NCBI GenBank assembly: GCA_905250125.1
Contig: CAJNOL010000026.1
Coordinates: forward strand, 310,077 to 374,076
Direction: 5' to 3'
DNA from: Rotaria sordida
Lineage: Eukaryota; Rotifera; Eurotatoria; Philodinida; Philodinidae
DNA length: 64,000 bases
The position numbers and the translations under genes were made by a program. Positions 1 through 9,934 of the stretch are shown here, in pieces (the first letter of the stretch is position 1; every line of letters starts with the position of its first letter). The notes under the pieces were generated by a model. The model saw only the letters and a program-made list of their open reading frames with translations, searched no databases and was not told where the DNA came from.

Positions 1-757
1 TCTATGTTCGTTTCGACAGTTAACGTGCATTATAATATAGATATATATATATATATATACGTGTGTAATTGTGTGCGTATGAAAAAGTTTGTTATTTTTT
101 TCTTTTTTTTTTGTTATTGTTGTTCTTGTTCTTGCTAGACTGAAAGTCTTTCCATAGATTTCTATTCTTTTGTTCTTTTTTGCTTAGTTTAGTTATAAAA
201 AGAAAAAAAAAACAGTACTGAATAATAAACATCATATAAAAAAAATGCTTTCTTTTGATTACGTGATGAAAGTTGTCTTTTGTTTGTGTAGATAAGAAAG
301 TATTTAATATTTGGTGGCTGATATTTATAAAGAAAAAAAAAGAAAAATAAGTTTTTTTAATAGTTCTGGTTGTAATCATACTTTTTTAAAAGAATTTTGT
401 CTTGACGGCGAGAAAACAAAAAATTCTATATATGGGATCACCATTTCACAAACTTTCTCAATTTTCTGGTATTAAATATGACTAAGCAGAATTTTTTTCT
501 ACGTTATAATGCTTTATAAAAAAAAAAAGGTAAAATAAAACAAAAGTCAAAACTAGAGATCGTCGAATAATAACTTTGTCTACGGAGTAGTTTTGACTTA
601 TCAATGAATATCACCTTCTTGTTCTGCTTTTCTTTCATCTACAAATTACTGCTGAAGCTGATAAAGTTTGTCTTGGGTCAAACACTCATTTCTTCTAGTT
701 TTCCTTTTCTGCATCTTTAACTTTGTATGATATTCATCAACGACGAAATATAAAATC
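1..757. other. Intergenic leader, no gene seen
   Basis: AT-rich sequence with a TA dinucleotide tract near 41-59 and several poly-T and poly-A runs. Open frames here are low-complexity and lack the codon pattern of the neighbouring genes. It probably holds the promoter and 5' leader of the GPCR gene starting at 758, but I see no distinct regulatory motif. Confidence 0.6.
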
Positions 758-1867
758 ATGAACAATACTCATCTAACACGAGCAATTGTTAAACACAATA
801 CACTTGAAGAAATAAGTCATTATATTTATGCTGTTATTTATCCTATCATTTTTATACTTGGTATCATTGGTAATTTACTTTCATCATTACTTTTCTCTAT
901 AACTACACTTAATCGTACATCATGTGGTGTCTATTTTCTTTTACTTGCTGTATACGGTTCAATTGCATTACTTGGTGGTCTTCATCATTGTTTAACGATT
1001 GGTTATCATGTTCCAGTACCTACTGCTACCTACTGTCGTGCTCGTAATTTTCTTTTATATATGTCTATGGATATGACTTCATGGATGATAGTAGCTATAT
1101 CAGTTGATCGTTATCTTAAAGTAAAATTTCCAATTAAAGCACGAATATATGCTACACAAAAATTAGCAATTATTATTTCATGTATAATAACATTTGTTTT
1201 TATTATAAAAAATTTTCATTTAGCAACAGTTTTTATCGGAGATTTTACAGATGATGCTGCTGATAATTGTGATCCAAATCCAGATTATCCTAAATATGCA
1301 GCATTTTTTAAAAATATTTGGCCATGGATTGATCTAACAACATATGCTTTATTACCCTTGCTTATAGTTACATTGTGTAATGCATTTATAATTTATGATC
1401 AATATAAACGACGTGTAAAACTTCGTAAACGTAATCTTGATCGTTCATTAATAACATTACTTTTAGTTAGTTCTATTTCTTTCATTGTTTGTAATCTTCC
1501 AATAACAATTTTAGCTGCGATTTATCCATATATTTCATTGTCATATGACACAAATGTAAAATATGATGGAGTTGCATTTGCATATGATCTTTTACGAATG
1601 CCATCTTATGCATCATTTGCATTAAATTTTTATTTATACTATTATACATCAAGTATATTTCGACAACAAGCAATTCTTTTATTTAAACGTATATGCCGAA
1701 TTAAATCCAATACAAATGATATTGAATTATTAGAAAGAACAAATGCAAATGAAAATCGTTATGAACAGAGACTTTATTCTATTGAAGAACCTGATGACTA
1801 TCAACAAACATCAGTACCATCATTGACAAACAGTAGTTTTATTTCGAATTTTTATCGTCAAGAATAA
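758..1867 (+). CDS. Rhodopsin-like (class A) GPCR, copy 1
   Basis: Single-exon gene for a 369-residue seven-transmembrane receptor at the plasma membrane. Seen: TM1 with a GN pair at residues 38-39, a conserved Cys at the start of TM3 (about 93), a DRY motif at residues 117-119 followed by a basic loop, and a TM7 ending in NFYLYYY in place of NPxxY. The C-terminal tail is hydrophilic. The shape resembles peptide (FMRFamide-type) receptors, but I cannot name a ligand. A close paralogue lies at 8637-9701; the two are about 95% identical at DNA level by eye over some 370 bp (TM3-TM5), while N- and C-termini diverge. The start is the first ATG before TM1. No intron is needed. Confidence 0.88.
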   Translation: MNNTHLTRAIVKHNTLEEISHYIYAVIYPIIFILGIIGNLLSSLLFSITTLNRTSCGVYFLLLAVYGSIALLGGLHHCLTIGYHVPVPTATYCRARNFLLYMSMDMTSWMIVAISVDRYLKVKFPIKARIYATQKLAIIISCIITFVFIIKNFHLATVFIGDFTDDAADNCDPNPDYPKYAAFFKNIWPWIDLTTYALLPLLIVTLCNAFIIYDQYKRRVKLRKRNLDRSLITLLLVSSISFIVCNLPITILAAIYPYISLSYDTNVKYDGVAFAYDLLRMPSYASFALNFYLYYYTSSIFRQQAILLFKRICRIKSNTNDIELLERTNANENRYEQRLYSIEEPDDYQQTSVPSLTNSSFISNFYRQE

Positions 1868-2133
1868 TTGAATGATTATTATTCATGTATAGTTAACTTT
1901 TAGTTTTTATATATTTATAAAATATTGTAATAAATTTCAACTATAAATAGTATTTTTCTCATGTGTATGACATGACATGACAAGAATGTATTTAAGAAAA
2001 TAAATACCAATTTGAATATATAAAATTGGAAATTTCTCGTTGTCCTTCAGACTACAAATTAGTTATAAATGATCATATCCTATATTTAATCTAATCTAGA
2101 TACCAGTGAAAACTGTTTCTGATCAAAATTTTA
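1868..2133. other. Intergenic spacer (GPCR 3' region)
   Basis: Follows the GPCR stop. An AATAAA-type signal sits at about 1929-1935 and could serve for polyadenylation. Nothing else is recognised before the mariner end at 2134. Confidence 0.4.
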
Positions 2134-3380
2134 TATGAGAGTCGTTCAAGAAGTTCCAAGATGGATTTTACTTAAAAACAGCAAAAAGCGCTACTATTTT
2201 GGAATTGTTGTCTATTCGCAGTTAATACAATGCTCTAACTGTTGACGTAATGAGTTTTAATCGTTTTAAATAGTTATATACTATAATAAGATTTTTTCTT
2301 CATCACATCTACTTAGATACACAGATGCAAAATCAAAACCTTGAACATTATTCAGTAATAAAGTTTCTTATTTTGGAAGACGCATCACCATCCAATATTT
2401 GCTAGTATATGATGGAGTTTATAATGAACATGCTCCATCATGCACCAGGGTATTCGAATGGGCTCATCGCTTTACAGATGGACAATTAAACATCAATGAT
2501 GATCATAGGATGGGTCGATTAATTACTGCAATGGACTAAACAATTGTTAAAGCTATTGAAACTCTAGTCATCGAAGACCGTCAAATCAGAATTCAGCAAA
2601 TAGCGGATACTCTAGGCATTTCATTGGATGCCGTACATGGCATGTTTGAATGATCAGTTACAAATGATTAAAGTCTGTTCAAGATGGATGCCATATTTAC
2701 TAACAACTGATCAACGAAACGAATGTGTTTAAGCATATCAAGAATCTCTGGCTTGCAAATCTACTGAAGAAAACGACGTTGTTTTTCGAATTATAACTGA
2801 TGATGAATCTGAATCAAAACAATCATCATAGGCAATAGAAACAAGCTGATTCACCACCAACAACAATAAAATTGAGAGAAGAAAAGTCTGCTAGCAAAAT
2901 TTTATATTCATCTTTCTGAATCATTAAGGAATAATTCTCAAACAGTTCATACCACTGGGCTCGACAATCACTAAAGTATATTACACATATCTTTCGGTAA
3001 AAGACTTTTATTCAGAAATTAGAAAACAACAATAAGTTTTAATTTTGACTGCTGTCATTTTGCAACATGACAATGCTTCGTTATTCACTCTATTCTTCAA
3101 ATCTAGCTCCTGATGATTATTTTCTGTTTTCAATTTTAAAGAATCAATTCAGAGAAAGACTTTATAATGACTGAAGTTCATTAGGTTCATTATTAGATCA
3201 GTGTCGGAATTGTCGATCTGAAGACGACTTCACAGTAGCCATACAAAAACTGCAAGAACGTTGTCAAACGTGTATTGTGGGTTAGGAACAATACTTTGAA
3301 AAAGAAAATATACATTTATAATTATAACTCACTTAGTTTTTTTTAAATCAAATCATTCTCAAAACTTTTTGAACGGCCTA
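2134..3380 (+). mobile_element. Degenerate mariner element with imperfect terminal inverted repeats
   Basis: About 1.25 kb, the usual mariner size. The left end (2134-2160) and the reverse complement of the right end (3358-3380) share the core CGTTCAARAAGTT with a few differences outside it, and each end abuts a TA. The interior (about 2402-3290, +) translates in pieces to a mariner transposase: a helix-turn-helix region (EHAPSCTRVFEWAHRF, then RQIRIQQIADTLGIS), a central piece with DDES where the family has a catalytic Asp, then QHDNAS and a C-terminal piece ending in LQERCQTCI. Stop codons and frameshifts interrupt it throughout, so it cannot make transposase. It is an old inactive copy. 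Confidence 0.85.
2402..3290 (+). pseudogene. Mariner transposase pseudogene
   Basis: The broken coding region of the element at 2134-3380. The N-terminal DNA-binding part is open from about 2402 to a TAA at 2537-2539 and resumes in the same frame. Later parts need frame changes. The TGDE-like and HDN-like catalytic neighbourhoods can still be recognised, as can the C-terminal motif with a conserved Cys. No full-length reading frame remains. Confidence 0.8.
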
Positions 3381-4429
3381 TGCATTCTTAGACTCTTTCG
3401 AAAATAGTCTAGTATATTGTTTTTTTTTACCTTGTCAAACACGAACAATCATGAATGTTTCCCTGTAATCTAATAGTTCTAGATTCATTGTCTTATAGAC
3501 ATCGTTTAATGCCACTAAATGCATATTAATGATCGCATATATAGTTCTAATAATCTCAATTTATTAAAACAGTTCTACCATTTTAAATATAAAAATCAAT
3601 GCTACAACATTCTTGTTTTATAATTCAATTAGCTTTCATATTTCGCATTCTATTCTCAATTAGAACTGCAGCGAAGAGTTTCTAAATAGATATTCAGATT
3701 TTTTTTTTCTTGCTGAAAATTAATAAATCTTTAATGGGAATTGAAAAAGACGTCTATACAGAATTTTTCATGTAGCTCATTTTAGTAATTTGATTAAAAC
3801 TACCTTAATTCAAACTATAAAAAAGTCTTGTTATACACTGATTTATCGAGCAAGGCTTGGTCTACCGAATGTTCAATTTGTTTATCCTTTGACATATTGC
3901 TATAAACAATCGAAATCTGTTGTAGTTTATATATCAAAATTCAAAAAAAGAAAATCGATTTTTTTTGAAAAAATGTCATCTCACGTGAAGAGCAATAATT
4001 CGACAAATGTTTATAGATTTCGATTCTTTTGACTTCTAACTTATTGTAACTCATGATTTTACAGAAGATTAAATTTTCTACGAAAACAGAGGGTCAAAGC
4101 TACCTTATAATAATCATCGAGAAAAGTAATGTATGACAGATAAAAAAATCTATTTAATTTCGTGCAAAAAACATTGTTAGTTTTTCAGATATTTACTAAC
4201 AAAGAACCAGTCATAGGTCAAAAAAAAAATCTAAACATATATTTAGAAAGAGCATCACATTCTGGTTCTAAATGGCTACTCTTGATTTCTTTCAATGATC
4301 GATAGGTGTCTAAAAAAATAAGCAAAAATATTTCACAAAACCATTTTATTTAGCTTTTTATACAAACGTCGTTAATGTTTGCCCCCACATTAACCATGTA
4401 TTCACAATCAACTAACTTCAAGACAGATA
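3381..4429. other. Intergenic spacer, no gene seen
   Basis: AT-rich sequence with poly-T and poly-A tracts. The open frame at 3790-4032 has no domain and no acceptable codon pattern. I see no RNA gene or transposon ends. Confidence 0.5.
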
Positions 4430-4690
4430 AAAAAGCTGTTTGTGTAATCTCTGCGAGATTCAAATATAAAACTCGATGTAGCTTTCTGTTGCTAATTACA
4501 GAGGATTATTTTATTCTATCTATTTTGAAACATATTTCTTCTCCATCCTTTTACTGAATCCTCTAGAAATGTAATAAGCAAGTAGTTTAACGAGACGTTA
4601 TTGATATATGATCTGTGATTATATATCAATAACATCTGTCACGATCTGTGACGCGAGCAGAGTGCTGTTCAGGCAGCGTCACAGTCTGTG
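4430..4690. repeat. Dispersed ~300-bp repeat family, copy A
   Basis: Shares a long collinear stretch with the copy at 19831-20140: AATCTCTGCGAGATT, then ACTCGATGTAGCT, GCTAATTACAGAGG, ATCCTTTTACTGAATCC, AAATGTAATAAG, and AAGTAGTTTAACGAGACGTTA followed by TTGATATATGATCTGTG. Divergence is substantial but the order of blocks is kept. A third copy lies at 15000-15310. The right edge of this copy is unclear. No coding capacity is seen. Confidence 0.65.
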
Positions 4691-4970
4691 ACGTTCATAT
4701 AGTTACGTCTCTTACGATCTTTGATAGTCTTGGACTAGCATTCGCCATGGTCTGTCGAAGGAAGGTTTCACATTTTCACTTTCATACGTCAACACTGCTA
4801 TTCGATTGCGTTTCACAAAATTCTGAATATATATTTAGAAAAGCATGCAATTCTCTCGATTGTCTTAGAAGTAGACGAAAAATTGAACAGATATGCTGTG
4901 CAAAGACTTTTTACGTAAACATTTAATCTTTAATTTTATGTTTTTTTATAAATATAAATATAAATATAAT

Positions 4971-6647
4971 TTAGTTTTCGACTATATATCGAATAAGTCC
5001 ATCATAAGTTTTATGCATTTTTTTATTATGAAATTTAGCATAAACAATCACTTCTTGTTCTGGTACATTAATTCGTTGTCTAAACATATCATTTTTTAAT
5101 GGAATTTCATCTGACCAAACACCATCAAGTGAAATTCGTGCACAAGATGCATGTGGAATACGACAACGTATAGTTACTTTCGTACCACGTTTAAGAATCC
5201 CATTAAGTGGGGATAAAATTTGACATTTATATTCAGTAAATTTTCCAAAAGTCATTGGTAATATTTTACCTTTAATTAAATCATTTGAATGTACATTTAC
5301 TCCTAATTCAATAACATTTTTCAATAAATTTATTGTTGATATTTGTTTAGCAAAAATAATTAATGTATGAAAACCACTTTTATGTGGTGCAAATAAACAT
5401 TGCCATACTTGACGACTAATATCATATTGAGTAAGACTAGTACTTCGAATATCATCTTTAATTGAACATGTTAATTGAATATCATCTGGTGCTTGTATTA
5501 ATACTTCAGCAAATGATTGATTTGTATTATAAGAAACTATACTTGAAAAACGTGGAGAAATAATATTAAGATTATATGTAAAATAATATGAATGTATATG
5601 TGGAAGATGAATATAATCATCCATAGTAATTGGTTTTGAAAGTAATTGCCATTGAGATTCTTCTGGTAAATGATTATAAATCATATGTTCAGGATGAGTT
5701 AAAAAATAATGAGGTTTAAGTTCTTTTTTATATTTATGATAATTATCAATATAACCAGTACCCCATGCTGAATCAATTAAATACCAATGATTATTATTTA
5801 ATTGTACAGCATTCCATGTATGATTTATTTGAGAAAATGTTGGTTTATCGATTTTAAAAAAGAAATCTTTTGCATAACCACGAATTTTTTCACATGAAAT
5901 ATTAAGATTATCACATAATATTTTAAAAATTGAAGCATAACCTTCACATGTACTTTTACCAGCACGAAAAATATCTTCTGCTGTTTGATATCGATGATGA
6001 CTATTAAAATCTGTATCAATATCGTATTGAATATTTTGTGAAATCCAATAATAAATAACCCAAATACGATCAGTAATATTTTTTTCTACTGTTATGTCTT
6101 TGATTAATGTAATTAAATGATTAATAGATGAAACTTTCCATGAGTCAACTTTCTCACGATAAAATGGATTATCAATTATCATTTGACGTTTGTGACAAAA
6201 TCTCATATCAAAAGCATTTGGATCCGAAGGGCTTATTTCAACAGAATGATAATTTCTTGTTAATTTTGTTGCGATAGTATCTTCATGAATTTTATTATCG
6301 TCTTCATTTTTGTGAATTAAATCAACAGATGATCTTTGATTTTTAGGTTTCCTTTTTGAACTTCTACTTCTCGAACGAGAATGACGACGAGAATGATGAT
6401 AAACAGGAACAGGACTTAAAGGACGATATGGATTAATATATGCTGAAGCAAAATTAATAAATGGTGGTTTATCTTCAATAGATATCTTTTGATGATGACG
6501 TCGATTCTGTTCTAAACGAGATGGACTTGGTGTAGTTGTAGGTGATTTTAATGTATAAACTGGTACTGATCTTGGTCGAGTTCGACTTAATGGTACTGGT
6601 GCATGTATATCTTCGAGTTGAGTTGTTAAAGTTGAACTGATGACCAT
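4971..6647 (-). CDS. Transglutaminase-core protein, kyphoscoliosis-peptidase (KY) type
   Basis: Single-exon 558-residue protein. Residues 1-140 are low-complexity and basic, with an Arg/Ser-rich stretch (86-100). A transglutaminase-like domain covers about 190-300 and keeps the full papain-type triad: Cys234 in STCEGYA, His276 in NHTWNAV, and Asp292 in LIDSAWG. The C-terminal 250 residues look like repeated beta-sandwich modules, as in KY proteins, which act at the muscle Z-disc in vertebrates. The triad suggests catalytic competence (protease or acyl transfer), but the substrate is unknown. No signal peptide is seen, so it is likely cytosolic. The start is the ATG at 6645-6647. Both neighbours are unrelated GPCR genes on the other strand. 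Confidence 0.85.
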   Translation of the reverse strand: MVISSTLTTQLEDIHAPVPLSRTRPRSVPVYTLKSPTTTPSPSRLEQNRRHHQKISIEDKPPFINFASAYINPYRPLSPVPVYHHSRRHSRSRSRSSKRKPKNQRSSVDLIHKNEDDNKIHEDTIATKLTRNYHSVEISPSDPNAFDMRFCHKRQMIIDNPFYREKVDSWKVSSINHLITLIKDITVEKNITDRIWVIYYWISQNIQYDIDTDFNSHHRYQTAEDIFRAGKSTCEGYASIFKILCDNLNISCEKIRGYAKDFFFKIDKPTFSQINHTWNAVQLNNNHWYLIDSAWGTGYIDNYHKYKKELKPHYFLTHPEHMIYNHLPEESQWQLLSKPITMDDYIHLPHIHSYYFTYNLNIISPRFSSIVSYNTNQSFAEVLIQAPDDIQLTCSIKDDIRSTSLTQYDISRQVWQCLFAPHKSGFHTLIIFAKQISTINLLKNVIELGVNVHSNDLIKGKILPMTFGKFTEYKCQILSPLNGILKRGTKVTIRCRIPHASCARISLDGVWSDEIPLKNDMFRQRINVPEQEVIVYAKFHNKKMHKTYDGLIRYIVEN

Positions 6648-7240
6648 GTTTGTCTTTTTTTTTTTCGTTGTGTATGTATGTTAAAATTGCATAGAAACAA
6701 TTGTCATTGTATATATTTATGTTCAATAAAAAAAATAGTAACGAATGGTTATGTCAACAATGTAACAAATAGTATTTCATGCATTGTTAAAAATATCAAA
6801 GAGTATGAAACAAAAAAAAAATTTAAGTCAAATTGACAAAACAAAAAAAAATACTGTCCATTACTTTTTTCGTTTTTACCTTAGGCTATATAATTATAAA
6901 TGAAGTAAGTTGTCATTGTGCAAATGTTGATGGATTTTTTGTGTTTTCATCAGAATACTATTGAATAAAATCATTTTTAGACGTTATATATCAAACTATA
7001 TATATAAAAAGAATAATCCAACGTAGTAGATAAATATCGACATGGTAAATTATGTGTATAATTGAGTATTAAGAAAAAAAGATTCATATAAACATACTTA
7101 AGTAAAGAAAGGACATTCTTATTAGAGATTTAACGAAGATGAACCTCAAAAATATCTTAAAACATTATAAGAATAATTAAAAAAGCTTATTAGTGCAGCC
7201 TCCTTGGAATTGACATGTGTTCTTTAGCCTTGTTATCTTA
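6648..7240. other. Intergenic spacer upstream of the transglutaminase gene
   Basis: AT-rich sequence with poly-A runs; probably includes the 5' leader and promoter of the minus-strand gene. No motif is certain. A short stretch near 7185-7240 faintly resembles the start of the dispersed repeat family but is too weak to call. Confidence 0.4.
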
Positions 7241-7924
7241 CGGGATGGTCGAAAAGTTTCGAGCCCGCTCAGTAAATCAGTGATATCTATGACCAACATC
7301 TATACGGTTAATTGATCAAAATATGTAATTTTGTTTATCATATTAATCATTTTAATAGAATAATATTTATTCTATTTTCTGATTATGGTTGTAGTTTTAT
7401 AACAGTGTATTGTTAAAGAATTTTATATTGACAGTCTTATTTTATGAATTTTACTGTTTTCAATTAATTCTGTAATATGTCAGTTGTCTGGATTTATCTT
7501 TCCGAGAGTTTTATTCAAACAAAGCTCAACATTCATTTCGAAGTCAAATAAATGATACATAATCAACAGGAAACTTGTGAGATATCATCCGAAAATAAGA
7601 TCAATGCGTCATAAAATTTGATTATTGAAATTTATACAAAACGCCAATCTAATTAACTTATAAATCATTTAGATATTTTATTGAAAAAAAAAAGAATTTT
7701 TTAAAATTTTTCTCAAAAAGTTTAAGATGAAAATATTCACTCAAGATTAGTAAAATGGCCCTCATCTTATACAACATTTATGCATTTCGGAGTATTTTTT
7801 TTCTTAGATGGTAACTCTAATCTTTCTCTACAAAATTACATATTTCAATCAATTAATCATATATTTGGTGTGTTATAGATATCATCGATTTATTGCAAGA
7901 GGTCGAAACTTTTCAATCATCCTT
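7241..7924. mobile_element. TA-flanked foldback element (Tc1/mariner-type MITE)
   Basis: Terminal inverted repeats of about 100 bp. The left arm (7241-7345) begins CGGGATGGTCGAAAAGTTTCGA; the right arm, reverse-complemented from 7924, begins AAGGATGATTGAAAAGTTTCGA. Both continue through matching blocks GATATCTAT and TTAATTGATYRAAATATGTAATTTTGT. A TA lies directly outside each end (7239-7240 and 7925-7926), as expected of a Tc1/mariner target duplication. The interior has no transposase remnant. Confidence 0.8.
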
Positions 7925-8636
7925 TAATACAAAATACGTAAAGTGAAAAATCGTTCGCTCACTATAGTTATTTTCCAAGATAATCGATCGCCGGAGAAAC
8001 GATCTAGTTTATTTGTTTCTCCATTTCGAATAGAAAGTTTATTCTGTTTTTTGTTTGTCTAGTTGCTATTCGCTCGTTATATTTCTTTTTCTTGTTCTGA
8101 GTCTGTAACGGGAACGGGAGATGGAGTGCAAAACTTCGACTTAAAATTTACCCTCAATATTTTCTTCGAAAACATACATGAGTCTCGTAAAATGAGTAAG
8201 AAGCTACAGACGATTATCTTTATAACAATCAAATTGGAAAAGGAGACTGTATTAAATCATCCTAATAATGGGTAATGTCTTGACAAACTCTGAGTAAAAA
8301 AATCGTGTTCCATTAAGATTTAAGGTCACGTATATCACACATTTTCAATAATTTTCCAACTAATATTTGAGAAATATAGTGAAAAATTATTCTATTAAGT
8401 ACAGATGTGTATTATCAAGTACTAATTGATTTACACTTCGTATATATCAATACCACGTCATAAATGAAAATGTCATCACAAACCAATATTTTTGTTACAA
8501 TAAATATTTATTTTTAAAATCCTTTTTAAAGTATGATCATGATTATGCCTTATAACATTTGTTTTAATTCACATGCTTTTCATGGTTTTTTTTTTGAAAA
8601 TATTTTCATCACTGAATATCTAACCCAAAAAATAGA
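7925..8636. other. Intergenic spacer upstream of GPCR copy 2
   Basis: No gene recognised. The open frame at 8063-8275 lacks any domain. The last 200 bp before 8637 are AT-rich with a poly-T run and presumably contain the promoter of the following gene. Confidence 0.4.
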
Positions 8637-9701
8637 ATGAATAAGACATATATTGACAATATAAAATCGAACTCTACATTAACATTCTCCACTCAACATG
8701 AATTCGAAGAAATAATTCGTTATACCTATATGATCGTTTATCCTATTATTTTTATCATTGGTTTCATTGGTAATTTACTTTCATCATTAATTTTCTCTAC
8801 AACTGAATTAAGTCAAACCTCATGTGGTGTTTATTTTCTTTTACTTGCTATATATGATTCAATTGCATTACTTGGTGGTCTTCACCATTGTTTAACACTT
8901 GGCTATCATGTTTCAGTACCTAATGCTATTTATTGTCGTGCTCGCAATTTTCTTTTATATATATCTATGGATATGACTTCATGGATGATAGTAGCTATAT
9001 CAGTTGATCGTTATTTTAAAGTAAAATTTCCAATTAAAGCACAAATCCATGCTACACAAAAATTAGCAATTATTATTTCATGCATAATAACATTTGTTTT
9101 TATTATAAAAAATTTTCATTTAGCAACAGTTTTTATCGGAGATTTTATAGATGATGCTGCTGATAATTGTGATCCAAATCCAGATTATCCTAAATATGTA
9201 GAATTTTTTAAAAATATTTGGCCATGGATTGATCTAACAACATATGCTTTATTACCTATTGTTATAGTTACATTGTGTAATGCATTTATAATTCATGATC
9301 GATATAAACGACATGTAAAACTTCGTAAACGTAATCTTGATCACTCATTAATTAGATTTCTTTTAATTAGTTCAATATCATTGATGATTTGTAATTTTCC
9401 TATGTCAATAACAATTGTTATTTTTCCATATGTTTCAACAAGTGATGCTAAAAATAACTATTATGATGAAGTTAGATTTATATTTGATCTTTTACGACTA
9501 CCATCTTATGCATCATTTGCATTCAATTTTTATTTATATTATTATTCATCAAGTTTATTTCGACAACAATTAATGCTTTTATTTAAACGTTTATGTCGAA
9601 TTCAAATAAAATTTAATCACATTAGTATACGTAGGATGGAAACAGATCGAATACGATGTCCAAAACAACTGAATTTAAGAGAAGAACTAGAAGGAAAATA
9701 A
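8637..9701 (+). CDS. Rhodopsin-like (class A) GPCR, copy 2
   Basis: Single-exon 354-residue paralogue of the receptor at 758-1867. It has the same GN in TM1, Cys before TM3, SVDRY motif with following VKFPIKA loop, the ECL2 sequence with DDAADNCDPNP, and a TM7 variant FNFYLYYYSSS. The middle third is nearly the same as copy 1 at nucleotide level, whereas the first 30 residues and the C-terminal tail are different. That pattern fits an old duplication with a later homogenised tract. The ATG at 8637 gives an N-terminus of the expected length. Ligand unknown. Confidence 0.87.
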   Translation: MNKTYIDNIKSNSTLTFSTQHEFEEIIRYTYMIVYPIIFIIGFIGNLLSSLIFSTTELSQTSCGVYFLLLAIYDSIALLGGLHHCLTLGYHVSVPNAIYCRARNFLLYISMDMTSWMIVAISVDRYFKVKFPIKAQIHATQKLAIIISCIITFVFIIKNFHLATVFIGDFIDDAADNCDPNPDYPKYVEFFKNIWPWIDLTTYALLPIVIVTLCNAFIIHDRYKRHVKLRKRNLDHSLIRFLLISSISLMICNFPMSITIVIFPYVSTSDAKNNYYDEVRFIFDLLRLPSYASFAFNFYLYYYSSSLFRQQLMLLFKRLCRIQIKFNHISIRRMETDRIRCPKQLNLREELEGK

Positions 9702-9934
9702 ACTTGACATTGTGACATATGTTCTCATTCGAACGAGTACGACCTCTATCGAATCTTTATTGTTATTTGTCAATAAAAAAACTGAAAATAAACGAGAAAT
9801 GAGACAAATTTTTTTATCAACAGATCTGTTTTCTTTTTCTATTTTTCATATTAAAGGTGTTTGCATATTCATTTCCATTTTCATTTTGTTTCGCTTGAGT
9901 AAATATTAGTTCTTTTTTTTTTTAACTTTAAGAA

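Noticed and set aside
1482..1673. Minus-strand open frame inside GPCR copy 1
   Set aside because: It is a shadow of the receptor coding strand with biased codons from the reverse complement; no domain.
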